In this document: positions 54,945 through 64,000 of the stretch, one piece after another
Position numbering within the stretch: the stretch's first letter is position 1
Layout: each line of letters opens with the position of its first letter
NCBI RefSeq assembly: GCF_025685605.1
Contig: NZ_JAGTUT010000001.1
Location: 4,092,001-4,156,000, forward strand
Length of the DNA: 64,000 nucleotides
From: Granulicella arctica
GTDB lineage: Bacteria > Acidobacteriota > Terriglobia > Terriglobales > Acidobacteriaceae
Direction of reading: 5' to 3'
Made by a program: the position numbers and the translations under genes
Notes under the pieces: generated by a model
Seen by the model: only the letters and a program-made list of their open reading frames with translations
Databases searched by the model: none
Told to the model about the DNA's origin: nothing

Positions 54945-57900
54945 TCACCGGAAAAGCATCTTGAGTCGCTCGACCCTGCTTTGACCTTTGGACTTCCGAT
55001 AGGCGACTGCTGCCGGTACGCGTAGCGTCACGCGTGTTCCCGGCTCTCCGTCGCAGGTGATCCTCACTGTACCGCCGATTTTGGCGGCGCGCTCTCTCAT
55101 GCCACTCAGCCCCCAATGGCCTTCGCGAACACCAGCCGCCAAAATGCCAGATTCGATCCCGCGGCCATTGTCCGAGCATGTCATCACAAACGTTTTGGGG
55201 CCAAAATCCAGGCTTAGACGGATTGCTGTAGCGAAAGCATGTAACTGGGCATTTGACAGCGCTTCACGCCCAATCCAGTAGGCCTCTTCCCGAACAATGG
55301 GGTGGAGTTCGCGCTCGTCGCCGACCTTTGTGACAACGAATGCCGCGGCTTGTCCAATCGTCAACTCATCACTGAAGTCGCTGAGAGCAGTCAGCAGGTC
55401 TGAAGAAGTTACATCATCAGCACGCAGATCTCTCACCCTGCTTCGTCCTTCAAGGAGCACCTCGTCGGCGCGATCAAGCGCACTCTCCATCATTGCCTTT
55501 GAGGGTTCACCTTTTGGTATTTGCCTTGCAGCTGTACCAAAGCGCAGGATCAGCCCTTGGAAGCCCTGCAGAAGCGTATCGTGCAATTCACGCGCAATGC
55601 GCTCCCGCTCCACCATGCGTTCTGAAAGCTGTGAGCGAATCGCTTCACTCAAGTAACGCATACGGGCGACGATCCCGGCGACAAGCACCAATAGAAGAAT
55701 GGCGACAATGAGAATCCGAAACCACAAGGTTTGTATCAGTGTTGGCGGAATCACAAATGTGATGGATTCGCCGGACCGATTCCAAACACCGTCGTTATTC
55801 GAAGCTTGCACCTGAAAGGTATAGGTGCCAGGCCCAAGGTTCATGTAGAAGGCCTGACGCCTCGTGGTGACATCGCTCCAATCGTTCTCCGCACCGAGGA
55901 GCCGATATCGGAAGGTCACCTTCTGCGGTGCGACGAAGCTGAGTCCCGTGTAGTCGATCTGAACGTCTCGTGTGCGGGCAAGCAGGCGCATTGTCTTGGC
56001 GATCGGATAGCTTTTGTGGTCTGCGAGGAGCGCTTCGATCTTGGTCGGCGGAGGCAGGAGATTATGCTGGATTCGGCCGGGATCGACCATCTGTAGGACA
56101 TTTGATGTCACGAACCATAAGCGACCGTCAGATGTTTTAGCTAACCTAGGTGCGAAAATGCGGGGGCTCGTTTGCGCTCCGTCGGTCGCGTCGAACAGCT
56201 CATACTTCAACCTGCGCTTTGGATCTTGCCGCCACGCTGAAACCTCCCCACTCGGCACACGAATAATTCCGCATGACGCGTAAAGCCAAAGTGACTGTTG
56301 ATTGTCTCTGATTGACGCGTATATCTCTTCGCAAGGCAGACCGTTGTTTCGGTCCATTGAGATCCACCTTCCGCTGGTCATCACAATCATGCCTTTTGTC
56401 TGAGATAACCATAGAGAGCCATCTCGCTCAATGGAAAGGCTGTTATTGCCTCGACTGGGTATTTCATATTTAGCGACAGCTATCCCTTCACTTGTCACAT
56501 GCAGAAGGGATCTCTTGCTCGATCTGACCCATACACCATTCACGGGGTCGTCGGTTATTTCAAGGGCATCCTCGTTGTACCTGGCTAACGGTCTTGGAAC
56601 GTAATCGGGTCCAATGCGGTACGGCTTGGAATCATAGGGGCGCATTGCCCAAATCCAACCGGACCTATCTTCGCATAGTGCTCGGATAGGCCCAAAAGCG
56701 GAGCCGTCTGGAAAAGTGATCGATCGAAAGTGACCCTTGCTGTACACCCGGAGAGAATCGTCGACACCCACCCAAAGTTTACCGTCATGAGCTGCCAGCA
56801 CAGAAGTTGTGGTATGCCCCGGAACGGAAAGATTGCTAACGGAAGCTGCATCATCTCCCGGCCTAAAAGTGAATACCTTCTGCCCTGAGGCCACTGTGAC
56901 CGATCCATTCGGGGATGCAGTGACTGATGTAACCCGATCTCCTCGCAAACCTGCAGCCTTGGAAAAGGTTAGAACATTACGTCGATGGAAGCGATCTAGG
57001 CCGGCCGTAGTCGAAACCCAAATGTCATTTTCGCGATCTTCGTAGATGTCCTTAACAGAGTCTCCCGTGAGACCATCAGCATTCCCGAAGTGTTCCATGT
57101 GTTCTTCCGTCAGGTGATACACCCCGCGGTCTGTCGTCCCTATCCACAGACTCTTTTTTCGATCAACAAATAGCGCTGAAATGTTGAGGGTTGCTGGATC
57201 GAAGTCAATAACGCGGGGTGACATCCAGACACCTTGATTGAATTTCCACAAGCCGCGATGGATCCCAATGGGAGGCATACCGACCCACAGTGAGTCAGCT
57301 CCAGAGACCAAGGCAGTGATACCTTGCAAACCATGCTGCGACTTCAGCTCTGCAATGTTGAAGGTTTTAGAACTCCCATCAAGCCAGCTGCAGATCGCAT
57401 CCACGCTCTCTATCCAGAGTCTCCCTGAACGGTCCTCAACGACGGCACTAGCTCCGGGGCAACCCGGTACCTCCTTGGTGGAGATACATTGCAGTTGGTC
57501 GCCAGCAAGCTTACAGATTGAACCGGATGAATCATTGACGCGGGAACGCGCAAGCCACACAGTGCCGTCCGCATTGCGAGACAGCCAATTGATATGTCCG
57601 GTGGAACCACTCAGAGGACTCAAGAGACCGTTCGCGATTCGTTTCAGTCCGCTCCCATTACCCAACAGCAGTCCACCGTCTTCCATCGGAAGCATAGTGA
57701 TGACTTCCGAGGTGTATGGTTGTGCGGTGACTGGGTCCACCCAAGGGGAAAACTGGATACCGTCAAATCGAAACAAACCGCCGTCGGTGGCCACCCAAAG
57801 ATAACCATCCGAAGTCTGGACTACTTGACTCGGCACACCTCTGAAGGCTCCATCCTGGATGCGCCACGCGGCGTGGGAGTATTGGGTAAACGAGATATGC

Positions 57901-58226
57901 TTATCTTCGGCAGTCGCGGTCGATGAATTGAAGATGCCGAAGAAGCAGAGCAGGCATTGCAGCAAGGTTGTGAACGCCGCTCCTCCATTTTGGAAAGAAA
58001 TCCTTTGCGTGGCATCTCTTGATCGCAGTCCTAAAGGCCATTCGCAAATCGCGCGGCATGAAGTAACAAAGCTGCAAGACGTCCAGCTAGCGCGTGAGGT
58101 AGGCGGAGCGGCGGCATTCACGTTCATACGCGGAGAGCTCTGGATCCAACGGCCTCTAGCAAATCTGTGGGCCTCTTTACTTCGAATCGTAGACAGAGAT
58201 TGCTGAGGTCTCTTCGCTAAAACCAC
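54945..58226 (-). CDS. Histidine kinase with two-component-propeller sensor
   Basis: This 1093-residue sensor kinase is of the one-piece periplasmic propeller type. After an N-terminal hydrophobic segment (FTTLLQCLLCFFGIF) come many beta-propeller repeats with DGYLWVATDGGLFRFDG, GSLWLSQTKG and similar units. A Y_Y_Y domain follows, then a membrane helix near residue 830-858, a HisKA_3 domain with the phosphorylated histidine in RIARELHDTLLQGFQG (about 880), and a HATPase domain ending with DNGRGI. The start is uncertain; an ATG at 58127 is an alternative. Such sensors often detect polysaccharide fragments. Confidence 0.9.
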   Translation of the reverse strand: MVLAKRPQQSLSTIRSKEAHRFARGRWIQSSPRMNVNAAAPPTSRASWTSCSFVTSCRAICEWPLGLRSRDATQRISFQNGGAAFTTLLQCLLCFFGIFNSSTATAEDKHISFTQYSHAAWRIQDGAFRGVPSQVVQTSDGYLWVATDGGLFRFDGIQFSPWVDPVTAQPYTSEVITMLPMEDGGLLLGNGSGLKRIANGLLSPLSGSTGHINWLSRNADGTVWLARSRVNDSSGSICKLAGDQLQCISTKEVPGCPGASAVVEDRSGRLWIESVDAICSWLDGSSKTFNIAELKSQHGLQGITALVSGADSLWVGMPPIGIHRGLWKFNQGVWMSPRVIDFDPATLNISALFVDRKKSLWIGTTDRGVYHLTEEHMEHFGNADGLTGDSVKDIYEDRENDIWVSTTAGLDRFHRRNVLTFSKAAGLRGDRVTSVTASPNGSVTVASGQKVFTFRPGDDAASVSNLSVPGHTTTSVLAAHDGKLWVGVDDSLRVYSKGHFRSITFPDGSAFGPIRALCEDRSGWIWAMRPYDSKPYRIGPDYVPRPLARYNEDALEITDDPVNGVWVRSSKRSLLHVTSEGIAVAKYEIPSRGNNSLSIERDGSLWLSQTKGMIVMTSGRWISMDRNNGLPCEEIYASIRDNQQSLWLYASCGIIRVPSGEVSAWRQDPKRRLKYELFDATDGAQTSPRIFAPRLAKTSDGRLWFVTSNVLQMVDPGRIQHNLLPPPTKIEALLADHKSYPIAKTMRLLARTRDVQIDYTGLSFVAPQKVTFRYRLLGAENDWSDVTTRRQAFYMNLGPGTYTFQVQASNNDGVWNRSGESITFVIPPTLIQTLWFRILIVAILLLVLVAGIVARMRYLSEAIRSQLSERMVERERIARELHDTLLQGFQGLILRFGTAARQIPKGEPSKAMMESALDRADEVLLEGRSRVRDLRADDVTSSDLLTALSDFSDELTIGQAAAFVVTKVGDERELHPIVREEAYWIGREALSNAQLHAFATAIRLSLDFGPKTFVMTCSDNGRGIESGILAAGVREGHWGLSGMRERAAKIGGTVRITCDGEPGTRVTLRVPAAVAYRKSKGQSRVERLKMLFR

Positions 58227-58379
58227 CTTCCTTTTGCATTCCTGCTCAAATGATTCATATCCCGACTAGGTTAGTGCATCCCCGGCAACACGATGAGATC
58301 TGTTCTGTCGATGGTGACCGAACACAGCGGAAGATTATTGCGATTCGAACGACGCCGATGGCGACCGCCTTTGACCCGC

Positions 58380-59393
58380 CTATCGCTCTGTTAGGAGGTA
58401 GCGTCCGACATCTTCTGGGCGATCAAGTTGCGGCCAATGGCCGGCATCCAGCAGATGTACTGACGCTCCGTTGAAGTGGCCGGCGAGATCCTGCGCGACC
58501 CCGACATTGAGATACGCGTCGCTCTTTCCCCAAACGATAGTCGTCGGAATACCCAACTCTGCTAGCTTGCTCACTTGCAGATTGTTCACAGCGATCTGGG
58601 GACGAAGGTCTGCAGCTAAAGCCGCGAAGGCGGGTCCAGCACTCGGCTGTTGGGCAAAATTGTCGAAGATGAGCGGCTGTACCAGCTTGTCAATGACGTC
58701 GATCTGGGCTTGCGACACGCCGATTTCAAACTGGAGTTGCTGAAACCTCAGAAGAAAAGCTAGCTGCTTGGGGTCGGAAGCCATAGCTAGTCCAAAGGCG
58801 CGTGTCTGAGGTAATGAAAACAGTTCGATCAGTTCTGGTATACGGAGCGTCGGCGCATCTGCATAGAAGGTATTCAACAGGACAAGCCCTGCAATCAACT
58901 TAGGTTTTGACAAGGTGAAGTTGATAGCGGCCACGCCGCCGGCATCGTGAGCGACCGGCACAATGCTGTCGAGTTTGAGGAAGTCGACAACCGCGTGCAG
59001 ATCTCCGAGTTGCTGTTTAAAACCATAGTCGATTCCAGCAGGTTTCTCGGAAGCCCCAAAACCAAGGAAATCGAAGGCTACGACATGACGGCCAGCAGCG
59101 ACGAGTACTGGGATCAGCAGGTCATAGATATGCAGATTGTCGGGATAGCCGTGCAAGAGAACAAACGTCGGTCCCTTGCCCTCGTACTCACGGGCATACA
59201 GGAAATGGCCTTCTCGCGGAACGCGGTGCTCTAAGAACGGAGGTATGGACTCCGAACCCTTAGCTTGCGATGCTCCTACCCCGCCCAATAGGTTTTCAGG
59301 TAGGTGCTTCTCCACCATTGCTCTTGTGGATGAGGGCGCTACGAGCCAGGCTGCGGCGACACCAATTCCGGTAACTATCTCTCGTCTGTTCAT
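58380..59393 (-). CDS. Alpha/beta hydrolase, epoxide-hydrolase/dehalogenase-like
   Basis: This 337-residue enzyme has an N-terminal Tat-like signal (NRREIVTGIGVAAAWLVA). The fold shows oxyanion motif HGYPD (81-85), nucleophile Asp150 in AHDAGG and catalytic His319 in AGHWPQ. An aspartate nucleophile separates epoxide hydrolases and haloalkane dehalogenases from esterases. The substrate is not deducible. It lies divergent from the efflux operon. Confidence 0.85.
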   Translation of the reverse strand: MNRREIVTGIGVAAAWLVAPSSTRAMVEKHLPENLLGGVGASQAKGSESIPPFLEHRVPREGHFLYAREYEGKGPTFVLLHGYPDNLHIYDLLIPVLVAAGRHVVAFDFLGFGASEKPAGIDYGFKQQLGDLHAVVDFLKLDSIVPVAHDAGGVAAINFTLSKPKLIAGLVLLNTFYADAPTLRIPELIELFSLPQTRAFGLAMASDPKQLAFLLRFQQLQFEIGVSQAQIDVIDKLVQPLIFDNFAQQPSAGPAFAALAADLRPQIAVNNLQVSKLAELGIPTTIVWGKSDAYLNVGVAQDLAGHFNGASVHLLDAGHWPQLDRPEDVGRYLLTER

Positions 59394-59618
59394 CTTTAAC
59401 TACCCTTCAGAGCGCATGCACATCGTGAGATTTTGGAGCGGCATACCACCTCACCATAGAGTTCCGGTCGCCCCCCGTCTTCCCAAATAAGCTCATGCTT
59501 TGACCGGAAGAGCCTAAGAATGCTCGTGCTCGCCGACGGAACCGCTTTTGGGTTTGAAATGGAAAAAGGCGGTACTTTCTACAAAGAGATGTCTCTCGCC
59601 AACCCGTAGTGTCGAACG
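59394..59618. other. Divergent promoter region of hydrolase and efflux operon
   Basis: The 225 bp between the leftward hydrolase and rightward efflux genes hold no gene. No copy of the TetR-type palindrome found at 50904 is present. Confidence 0.35.
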
Positions 59619-61232
59619 ATGACACAGCCAGCTCATGCGCTGCCAATGGGGACTGTCGGCTCCGCACAATCACGGGAAGTGAGCAGGTCCGCCACGCTTG
59701 CGGCGCTGACACTTGCCAGCGCCGCAGAGACTTGGACCACGTCTGGCGTGAGTCTCACTCTTACGGATCTTACGGGCACTCTGAGTGCCTCGAGCGATCA
59801 GGCTAGTTGGGCTCTGACGGTGTACATGGCTGCGTTTGCCGTCTCTATTGCGCTGTCAGATCGCCTCTCCCTGAAATACGGAAACCGGCACTACCTCACA
59901 GTTCTCGCCCTGTCTTATGCGGTCGCATCGGTAGGGTGCGCGCTCAGTACCGAGCTGAGTATCTTTCTTCTCTTCCGCGCTATCGCCGGATTCGCGGGCG
60001 GGGCGTTTCTGGTCCGTGCATTCGTTTTCTTCACACAGCAATATGAACCTGCGGTTCGCCCTACACCCCTGGTTGGCTATGCGATCGCCTACTTCTTTGT
60101 TGGCAGATTCTTGTCACCAATGATATGCGGGTGGCTCGCAGATGTTGCTTCGTGGAGATTCCTCTTTGTTGTACCAACCATCCTGATGCTCACGGCCGCG
60201 TGGTTGTTTGATCGGTACGGAGCAAATCACTGGGCGACGGAGGATTCGCGTAAGCCTCTCGACTCATTCGGCATAGGACTTCTCATTCTCGGCGCTGTAT
60301 GTCTGCAAACCGCTTTGAGCCGCGGCGAGGTAGACGGTTGGCTTGAGTCTTCGATGCTCTGCACCTTTTTCCTCGTGGGGGTCACCGCAAACTCGCTCTT
60401 TGTGCTGTGGGAACTGTCTTCCTGGAATAGATATCCTCTGCTTGATTTTGCGCTCCTTCGCAATTCTCTAGTTCGCGGGGGCGCGATCCTAGGCTTTATC
60501 GTCGGAGTGTTGCTGGCCGGCAGCCTTTACGTCATTCCCCAGTATTTGCGGAATCTTGAAGTTCATTCTGCACTTCAGACAGGTGTACTCCTCAGCATTG
60601 GCGGTGCCTCCTCTGTCCTCGTGCTTTGCTGCTTCCGTTCAATCATTCCTCTCTTCGCGAAGATTGGCGGGACGGGCGTACTTCTTTTTGCTCTTGCCGT
60701 GGAAATAGCTTCGCAACTCCTCTTTGCGCATTTCGTAACGACTGATACACCCGATCGAGATCTATGGCTGCCCTTGGCACTAAATGGGATATTTGTTGGG
60801 CTGTCCGTCCCTACCCTTGGCATTGTGGCGTTCGCAACGGTCGACAACCAAAGGGCTTCGAATGGTCGCGCGATGTATTACGGATGCAGACAACTCGGCG
60901 CATCCGTGGGGGTCACCTTATCGGCGGTCCTCATCGACCGAAGGATGTCACTTCATTCGTCGAGGCTTCTCGACGCCTTTGTTAATCGGAACCTTTCCGT
61001 GCTTGGACAAGCTTCATATCTCAGTGACAGAGCACTGTCTGCGATGGTCCGGAAGCAAAGTTCGGTATTGAGTTACGCCGATACCTTTTACACGATGGCG
61101 TTTGTGGCCGCGATCACTGTGTTCTTCGTTCCACTTCTTTCCTATCGCGCGGCGGCCCCGTCACCCACGCGAACTCCTCTCGACGAACCGGCCTCTGCCA
61201 GCCTCCCGCAAGCCGCTGGAGGGCGCACATGA
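59619..61232 (+). CDS. MFS drug efflux transporter, EmrB/DHA2-type
   Basis: This 537-residue inner-membrane pump has about 14 hydrophobic segments, as in the DHA2 (EmrB/QacA) family, with SWALTVYMAAFAVSIALSDRLS in the first loop region and a motif-C-like stretch. It exports drugs or lipophilic compounds using proton motive force. Its gene overlaps the outer-membrane factor by four bases (ATGA). No clear ribosome site lies before the ATG at 59619; an in-frame ATG at 59646 is an alternative start. Confidence 0.88.
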   Translation: MTQPAHALPMGTVGSAQSREVSRSATLAALTLASAAETWTTSGVSLTLTDLTGTLSASSDQASWALTVYMAAFAVSIALSDRLSLKYGNRHYLTVLALSYAVASVGCALSTELSIFLLFRAIAGFAGGAFLVRAFVFFTQQYEPAVRPTPLVGYAIAYFFVGRFLSPMICGWLADVASWRFLFVVPTILMLTAAWLFDRYGANHWATEDSRKPLDSFGIGLLILGAVCLQTALSRGEVDGWLESSMLCTFFLVGVTANSLFVLWELSSWNRYPLLDFALLRNSLVRGGAILGFIVGVLLAGSLYVIPQYLRNLEVHSALQTGVLLSIGGASSVLVLCCFRSIIPLFAKIGGTGVLLFALAVEIASQLLFAHFVTTDTPDRDLWLPLALNGIFVGLSVPTLGIVAFATVDNQRASNGRAMYYGCRQLGASVGVTLSAVLIDRRMSLHSSRLLDAFVNRNLSVLGQASYLSDRALSAMVRKQSSVLSYADTFYTMAFVAAITVFFVPLLSYRAAAPSPTRTPLDEPASASLPQAAGGRT

Positions 61233-62722
61233 AAAGGTCATTGTGGTCGTTTGGTCGTACAGTTTGTTTCACTCTCGGTGTGGCAGTTTGCTTGACAACA
61301 AATGGTCGAACGCAAAGTACCGGAAGCGGGAGCTCTCCGCAAAATACGGTTGACACCCCTCGTCCCTTCAACCCCGGTCAGAACACCACCAACCCAAGCG
61401 CATTTGCGGTGCAATCGCAGAATCCCTTCCTTGGCAGCGTGCCGACAGGACGGGTGGTTCCCGGGGTTCTTGAGTTCTCTTTACGCGCCGCCGTGGAATT
61501 AGCACTTCGAACAAACCTTGGTTACATCGACTCGGAACAAGATCACCAGCGGTCGCGTGCTGCAAGGCTTCGCGCTCTCTCGACGTTGCTTCCGCAGATT
61601 GGGGTCGAATCCACTGAGGACTACAGAAATCTCGTGATGGACGCCTTGGGCACGGAGAAGCTTGGCGTACCGCACGTCGTCCAAGGCTATAACTACCAGA
61701 CGGCTCACGCCACACTCCAACAGCGAGTTGTAGATGTCCAGGCACTGCATGATCTGAAAGCTTCGAGCAAAGAGATGGAGGCCTCGGCTGCATCGATGGC
61801 TGACGCCAGGAATATCGTCGTTCTGGCCTCAGTCAGTTCTTACCTGCTAGTCGCGGCGAGTCAAACTAGGCTCGAAACCGCAAGAGCGCAGTTCGCAACC
61901 GCCAAGACCATTGAGTCCATTCTGTCGAGCAGGGTGGTACATGACCTTTCTCCTCAGATTGACGAGATACGAGCGCACGTCGCTATGCGTTCTGCGGAGC
62001 TTCGGGTGACTCTTGCGACGACCACGCTGGAGAAGGACAAGCTAGCCCTAACTCGGATCATTGGTCTACCCATCGAGCAAGAGTTCACGTTGACAGACGG
62101 GTTGAGGTACCTTGAAACCCCTTCCACCAATCAGGCGGAACTGCTATCGAAAGCCGCAGAAAAGCGCCAAGACTTACGAGCTGCGAGGGCGCGCCTCGAT
62201 GCAGCTGAGCTGAGTGTGAAGGCGGAACGAGCACAGCGGTTGCCGTCCGTTGAGGTACTCGCCAATGGCGGCGAAACAGGCATCACTTATGGACACCCCT
62301 ATCGGGATTATGACGTCGAGGGGCGAATCTCAGTGCCTATCTTTACTGGTAGGCGGATCGAGGCGGATGTGCTGGACGCAAAGGCAACCGCTAACCGGAG
62401 GAGAGCCGAGTTCGCCGACACGCAGGCAAGGGCGGTATTCGATGTTCGGACGGCTCTTCTGGATTTGACAGCTGCCAGCAAGAGTGTCGAAGTGTCCTTG
62501 GAGAATCAAGCCTTGGCGGTCGAGGGCCTGCGCCAGGCGAAGGACCGATTCGACGTTGGTGTGTCGAATGCAGCCGACCTCATCCAAGCTCAGCAGTCCG
62601 TGGCGGAGGCCGAGGATAACCGGATTGCCAGCATCTACGCGCATCAGGTCGCGAAACTTCTGCTCATCCGAGCCACTGGCACAGCAGAGCAAGACTACTT
62701 ATCGTACCTAGGGGCACACTAA
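61229..62722 (+). CDS. TolC-family outer-membrane efflux protein
   Basis: This 497-residue exported protein has a signal peptide (FGRTVCFTLGVAVCLTTNG) and the duplicated coiled-coil layout of TolC-type channels, with LRAAVELALRTNLGYIDSEQ early and VGVSNAADLIQAQQSVAEAED late. It would form the outer-membrane exit for the pump. It overlaps the transporter before and the adaptor after (TAATG), so all three are translated together. Confidence 0.88.
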   Translation: MKRSLWSFGRTVCFTLGVAVCLTTNGRTQSTGSGSSPQNTVDTPRPFNPGQNTTNPSAFAVQSQNPFLGSVPTGRVVPGVLEFSLRAAVELALRTNLGYIDSEQDHQRSRAARLRALSTLLPQIGVESTEDYRNLVMDALGTEKLGVPHVVQGYNYQTAHATLQQRVVDVQALHDLKASSKEMEASAASMADARNIVVLASVSSYLLVAASQTRLETARAQFATAKTIESILSSRVVHDLSPQIDEIRAHVAMRSAELRVTLATTTLEKDKLALTRIIGLPIEQEFTLTDGLRYLETPSTNQAELLSKAAEKRQDLRAARARLDAAELSVKAERAQRLPSVEVLANGGETGITYGHPYRDYDVEGRISVPIFTGRRIEADVLDAKATANRRRAEFADTQARAVFDVRTALLDLTAASKSVEVSLENQALAVEGLRQAKDRFDVGVSNAADLIQAQQSVAEAEDNRIASIYAHQVAKLLLIRATGTAEQDYLSYLGAH

Positions 62723-63918
62723 TGGCATTGACCGAGACCAAAGGCAGGAAGGCTAGCAACACTCTGCTCGTCGCGTTATTCGTAGCGGTACTCATAAGTG
62801 CGCTCTTGGGCCTGTATTTTGTGGTTCATCCCAACGAGGTGAGCACGGATGACGCGCAGATAGACGGCCACGTTCACCCGATTAACACTCGAATTGCAGG
62901 GACCATCACCTGGGTAAACCCAAATGTTGAGGATACGTACTATGTAACGGCTGGTACCGTGATCGCACATCTGGACCCCAACGACTATCAACCAACAGTC
63001 AATCGATTAGAAGGCGAAGTGCAGGCTTCCGAAGCGCAGGAGCATGCCGCAGCGCTGAACCTACCTATCGCTTCAGCGACTGCCTTGAGCAGGCTGACCT
63101 CAGCTCAGGCCTCGCTTGCGGAGGCAGATGCAGACTCGGAATCTGCCTTATCTCAAAAGACCGCAGCCGAAGCGACGGTTGCTCAGACCGAGGCGAATTA
63201 TCACAGAGCAGAAGATGATAGAGTCCGATATCAAGCCCTTGTGGCGACACACGAAATCTCACGATCCGAGTACGATCAGCGCGTGACGGATGCTAAAAGT
63301 GCTGCGGCACTTCTTGCAGCCGCTCAGGCCAACAGCGCCAGCGCTGATCAAAGGATTGAGGAATCACGCCAAAAAATCAAAGAGCGGCAAAGTGATCTTC
63401 GCATGGCCGAAACCGCTCCGGAGTCAATTGCGAGTGCGCGAGCAAACGTGCTTCGCGCTGCGGGTGAAACAAGGAAATCAAAAGCCACACTTTGGAATGC
63501 GCAGCTTGACCTCGGCTACACCAACCTGGTCGCACCCGTCAGTGGAATCGTGGGTCGTAAATCTATGGAAGTTGGAGAGCGAGTGGCGGCCAACCAACTG
63601 ATGCTAACTCTCGCACCGCCGAAGGATGTATGGGCCATTGCCAACTTTCGAGAAACGCAGATGAAGAAGGTGCGCATCGGCCAGTCCGCAACTGTGCACG
63701 TCGATTCAATAGGTCGTGATTTCCAAGGAACTGTAGAAAGTATCGGAGGGGCTACCGGGTCCAAGTACTCAGTGATCGCCCCAGACAATGCAACCGGCAA
63801 CTATGTGAAGGTCGTTCAGCGCATCCCTGTGCGGATTCGGCTGAATGGCCTTGAATCAGCAGGCCCGCTCTTGTTGCCCGGTATGTCGATCGAAGTTTCA
63901 GTTCGAGTGAGCCCATAG
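62722..63918 (+). CDS. HlyD/EmrA-type membrane fusion protein
   Basis: This 398-residue periplasmic adaptor has one N-terminal membrane helix (TLLVALFVAVLISALLGLYF), the VSTDDAQIDGHVHPI lipoyl half-motif, a long alpha-helical hairpin (about 90-260) and the closing LDLGYTNLVAPVSGIVGRK segment, then a beta-barrel domain. It links the EmrB-type pump to the TolC-type channel. The last 80 bp of the window after it show no gene. Confidence 0.9.
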   Translation: MALTETKGRKASNTLLVALFVAVLISALLGLYFVVHPNEVSTDDAQIDGHVHPINTRIAGTITWVNPNVEDTYYVTAGTVIAHLDPNDYQPTVNRLEGEVQASEAQEHAAALNLPIASATALSRLTSAQASLAEADADSESALSQKTAAEATVAQTEANYHRAEDDRVRYQALVATHEISRSEYDQRVTDAKSAAALLAAAQANSASADQRIEESRQKIKERQSDLRMAETAPESIASARANVLRAAGETRKSKATLWNAQLDLGYTNLVAPVSGIVGRKSMEVGERVAANQLMLTLAPPKDVWAIANFRETQMKKVRIGQSATVHVDSIGRDFQGTVESIGGATGSKYSVIAPDNATGNYVKVVQRIPVRIRLNGLESAGPLLLPGMSIEVSVRVSP

Positions 63919-64000
63919 CTTAGGGTCTGAGGCTTCCTCACCTCTATCCGCGAAGTCTGTAACGCGCGAGGCTAGAGATGGCGTATGAGTAGGAAAAAGA

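Noticed and set aside
1..64000. CRISPR array, rRNA operon or intact insertion sequence
   Set aside because: No regularly spaced repeats, no rRNA-like segments and no transposase with terminal repeats were noticed anywhere in the window.

Overview
The window most likely comes from an Acidobacteriota chromosome, class Terriglobia (Granulicella/Terriglobus/Edaphobacter type). This rests on two very large TonB-dependent receptors with an N-terminal carboxypeptidase-regulatory-like domain, many Tat or Sec exported glycan enzymes, a GMC/Gluconate_2-dh3 dehydrogenase and moderately high GC. No database search was possible, so the taxon is an inference.

Positions 1-30.3 kb are ordinary but enzyme-rich chromosome. 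They hold a glycan block (GH106-type rhamnosidase, TonB receptor, sulfatase and, convergent with it, the formylglycine-generating enzyme that activates sulfatases), an M61 peptidase, a second TonB receptor, an MFS transporter overlapping a family 2 glycosyltransferase, a calcineurin-like phosphatase, ispG and tRNA-Arg(CCT). Then comes a GH76 exo-enzyme behind a perfect LacI-type palindrome. It is followed by a set that reads as a 3-keto-glycoside pathway: a DUF1080 (3-keto-disaccharide hydrolase) protein, a Tat-exported small subunit, a GMC flavoprotein and a pentaheme cytochrome c.

Positions 30.5-36.8 kb hold two divergent AraC/SDR modules, further SDR-type reductases and an EthD-like protein.

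Positions 37.0-49.9 kb are a decayed integrative conjugative element. Its left boundary is a 45-bp 3' fragment of tRNA-Met (37340-37384), beside the frameshifted C-terminus of a tyrosine recombinase. Inside are a RES-type toxin-antitoxin pair, an Xre repressor with a perfect palindromic operator, and a VirB/Trb-like type IV secretion cluster (VirB2, B3, B5, B6, B8, B11 and coupling protein). Two deletions have probably disabled transfer. One joins the start of VirB4 to the end of VirB10. The other joins the first about 165 residues of a TrwC-type relaxase in frame to the C-terminal coiled coil and ATPase lobe of a DUF2326 (SMC/ABC-like) protein. The intact tRNA-Met and the right end are predicted beyond the window.

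Positions 49.9-64 kb carry stress and efflux genes: an SDR, a TetR regulator and an AraC regulator, the last two preceded by the same 16-bp palindromic operator overlapping a -10 box; a stand-alone receiver protein; a second TetR; a NarL-type regulator with a large beta-propeller histidine kinase; an epoxide-hydrolase-like enzyme; and an overlapping EmrB/TolC/EmrA-type tripartite drug efflux operon.
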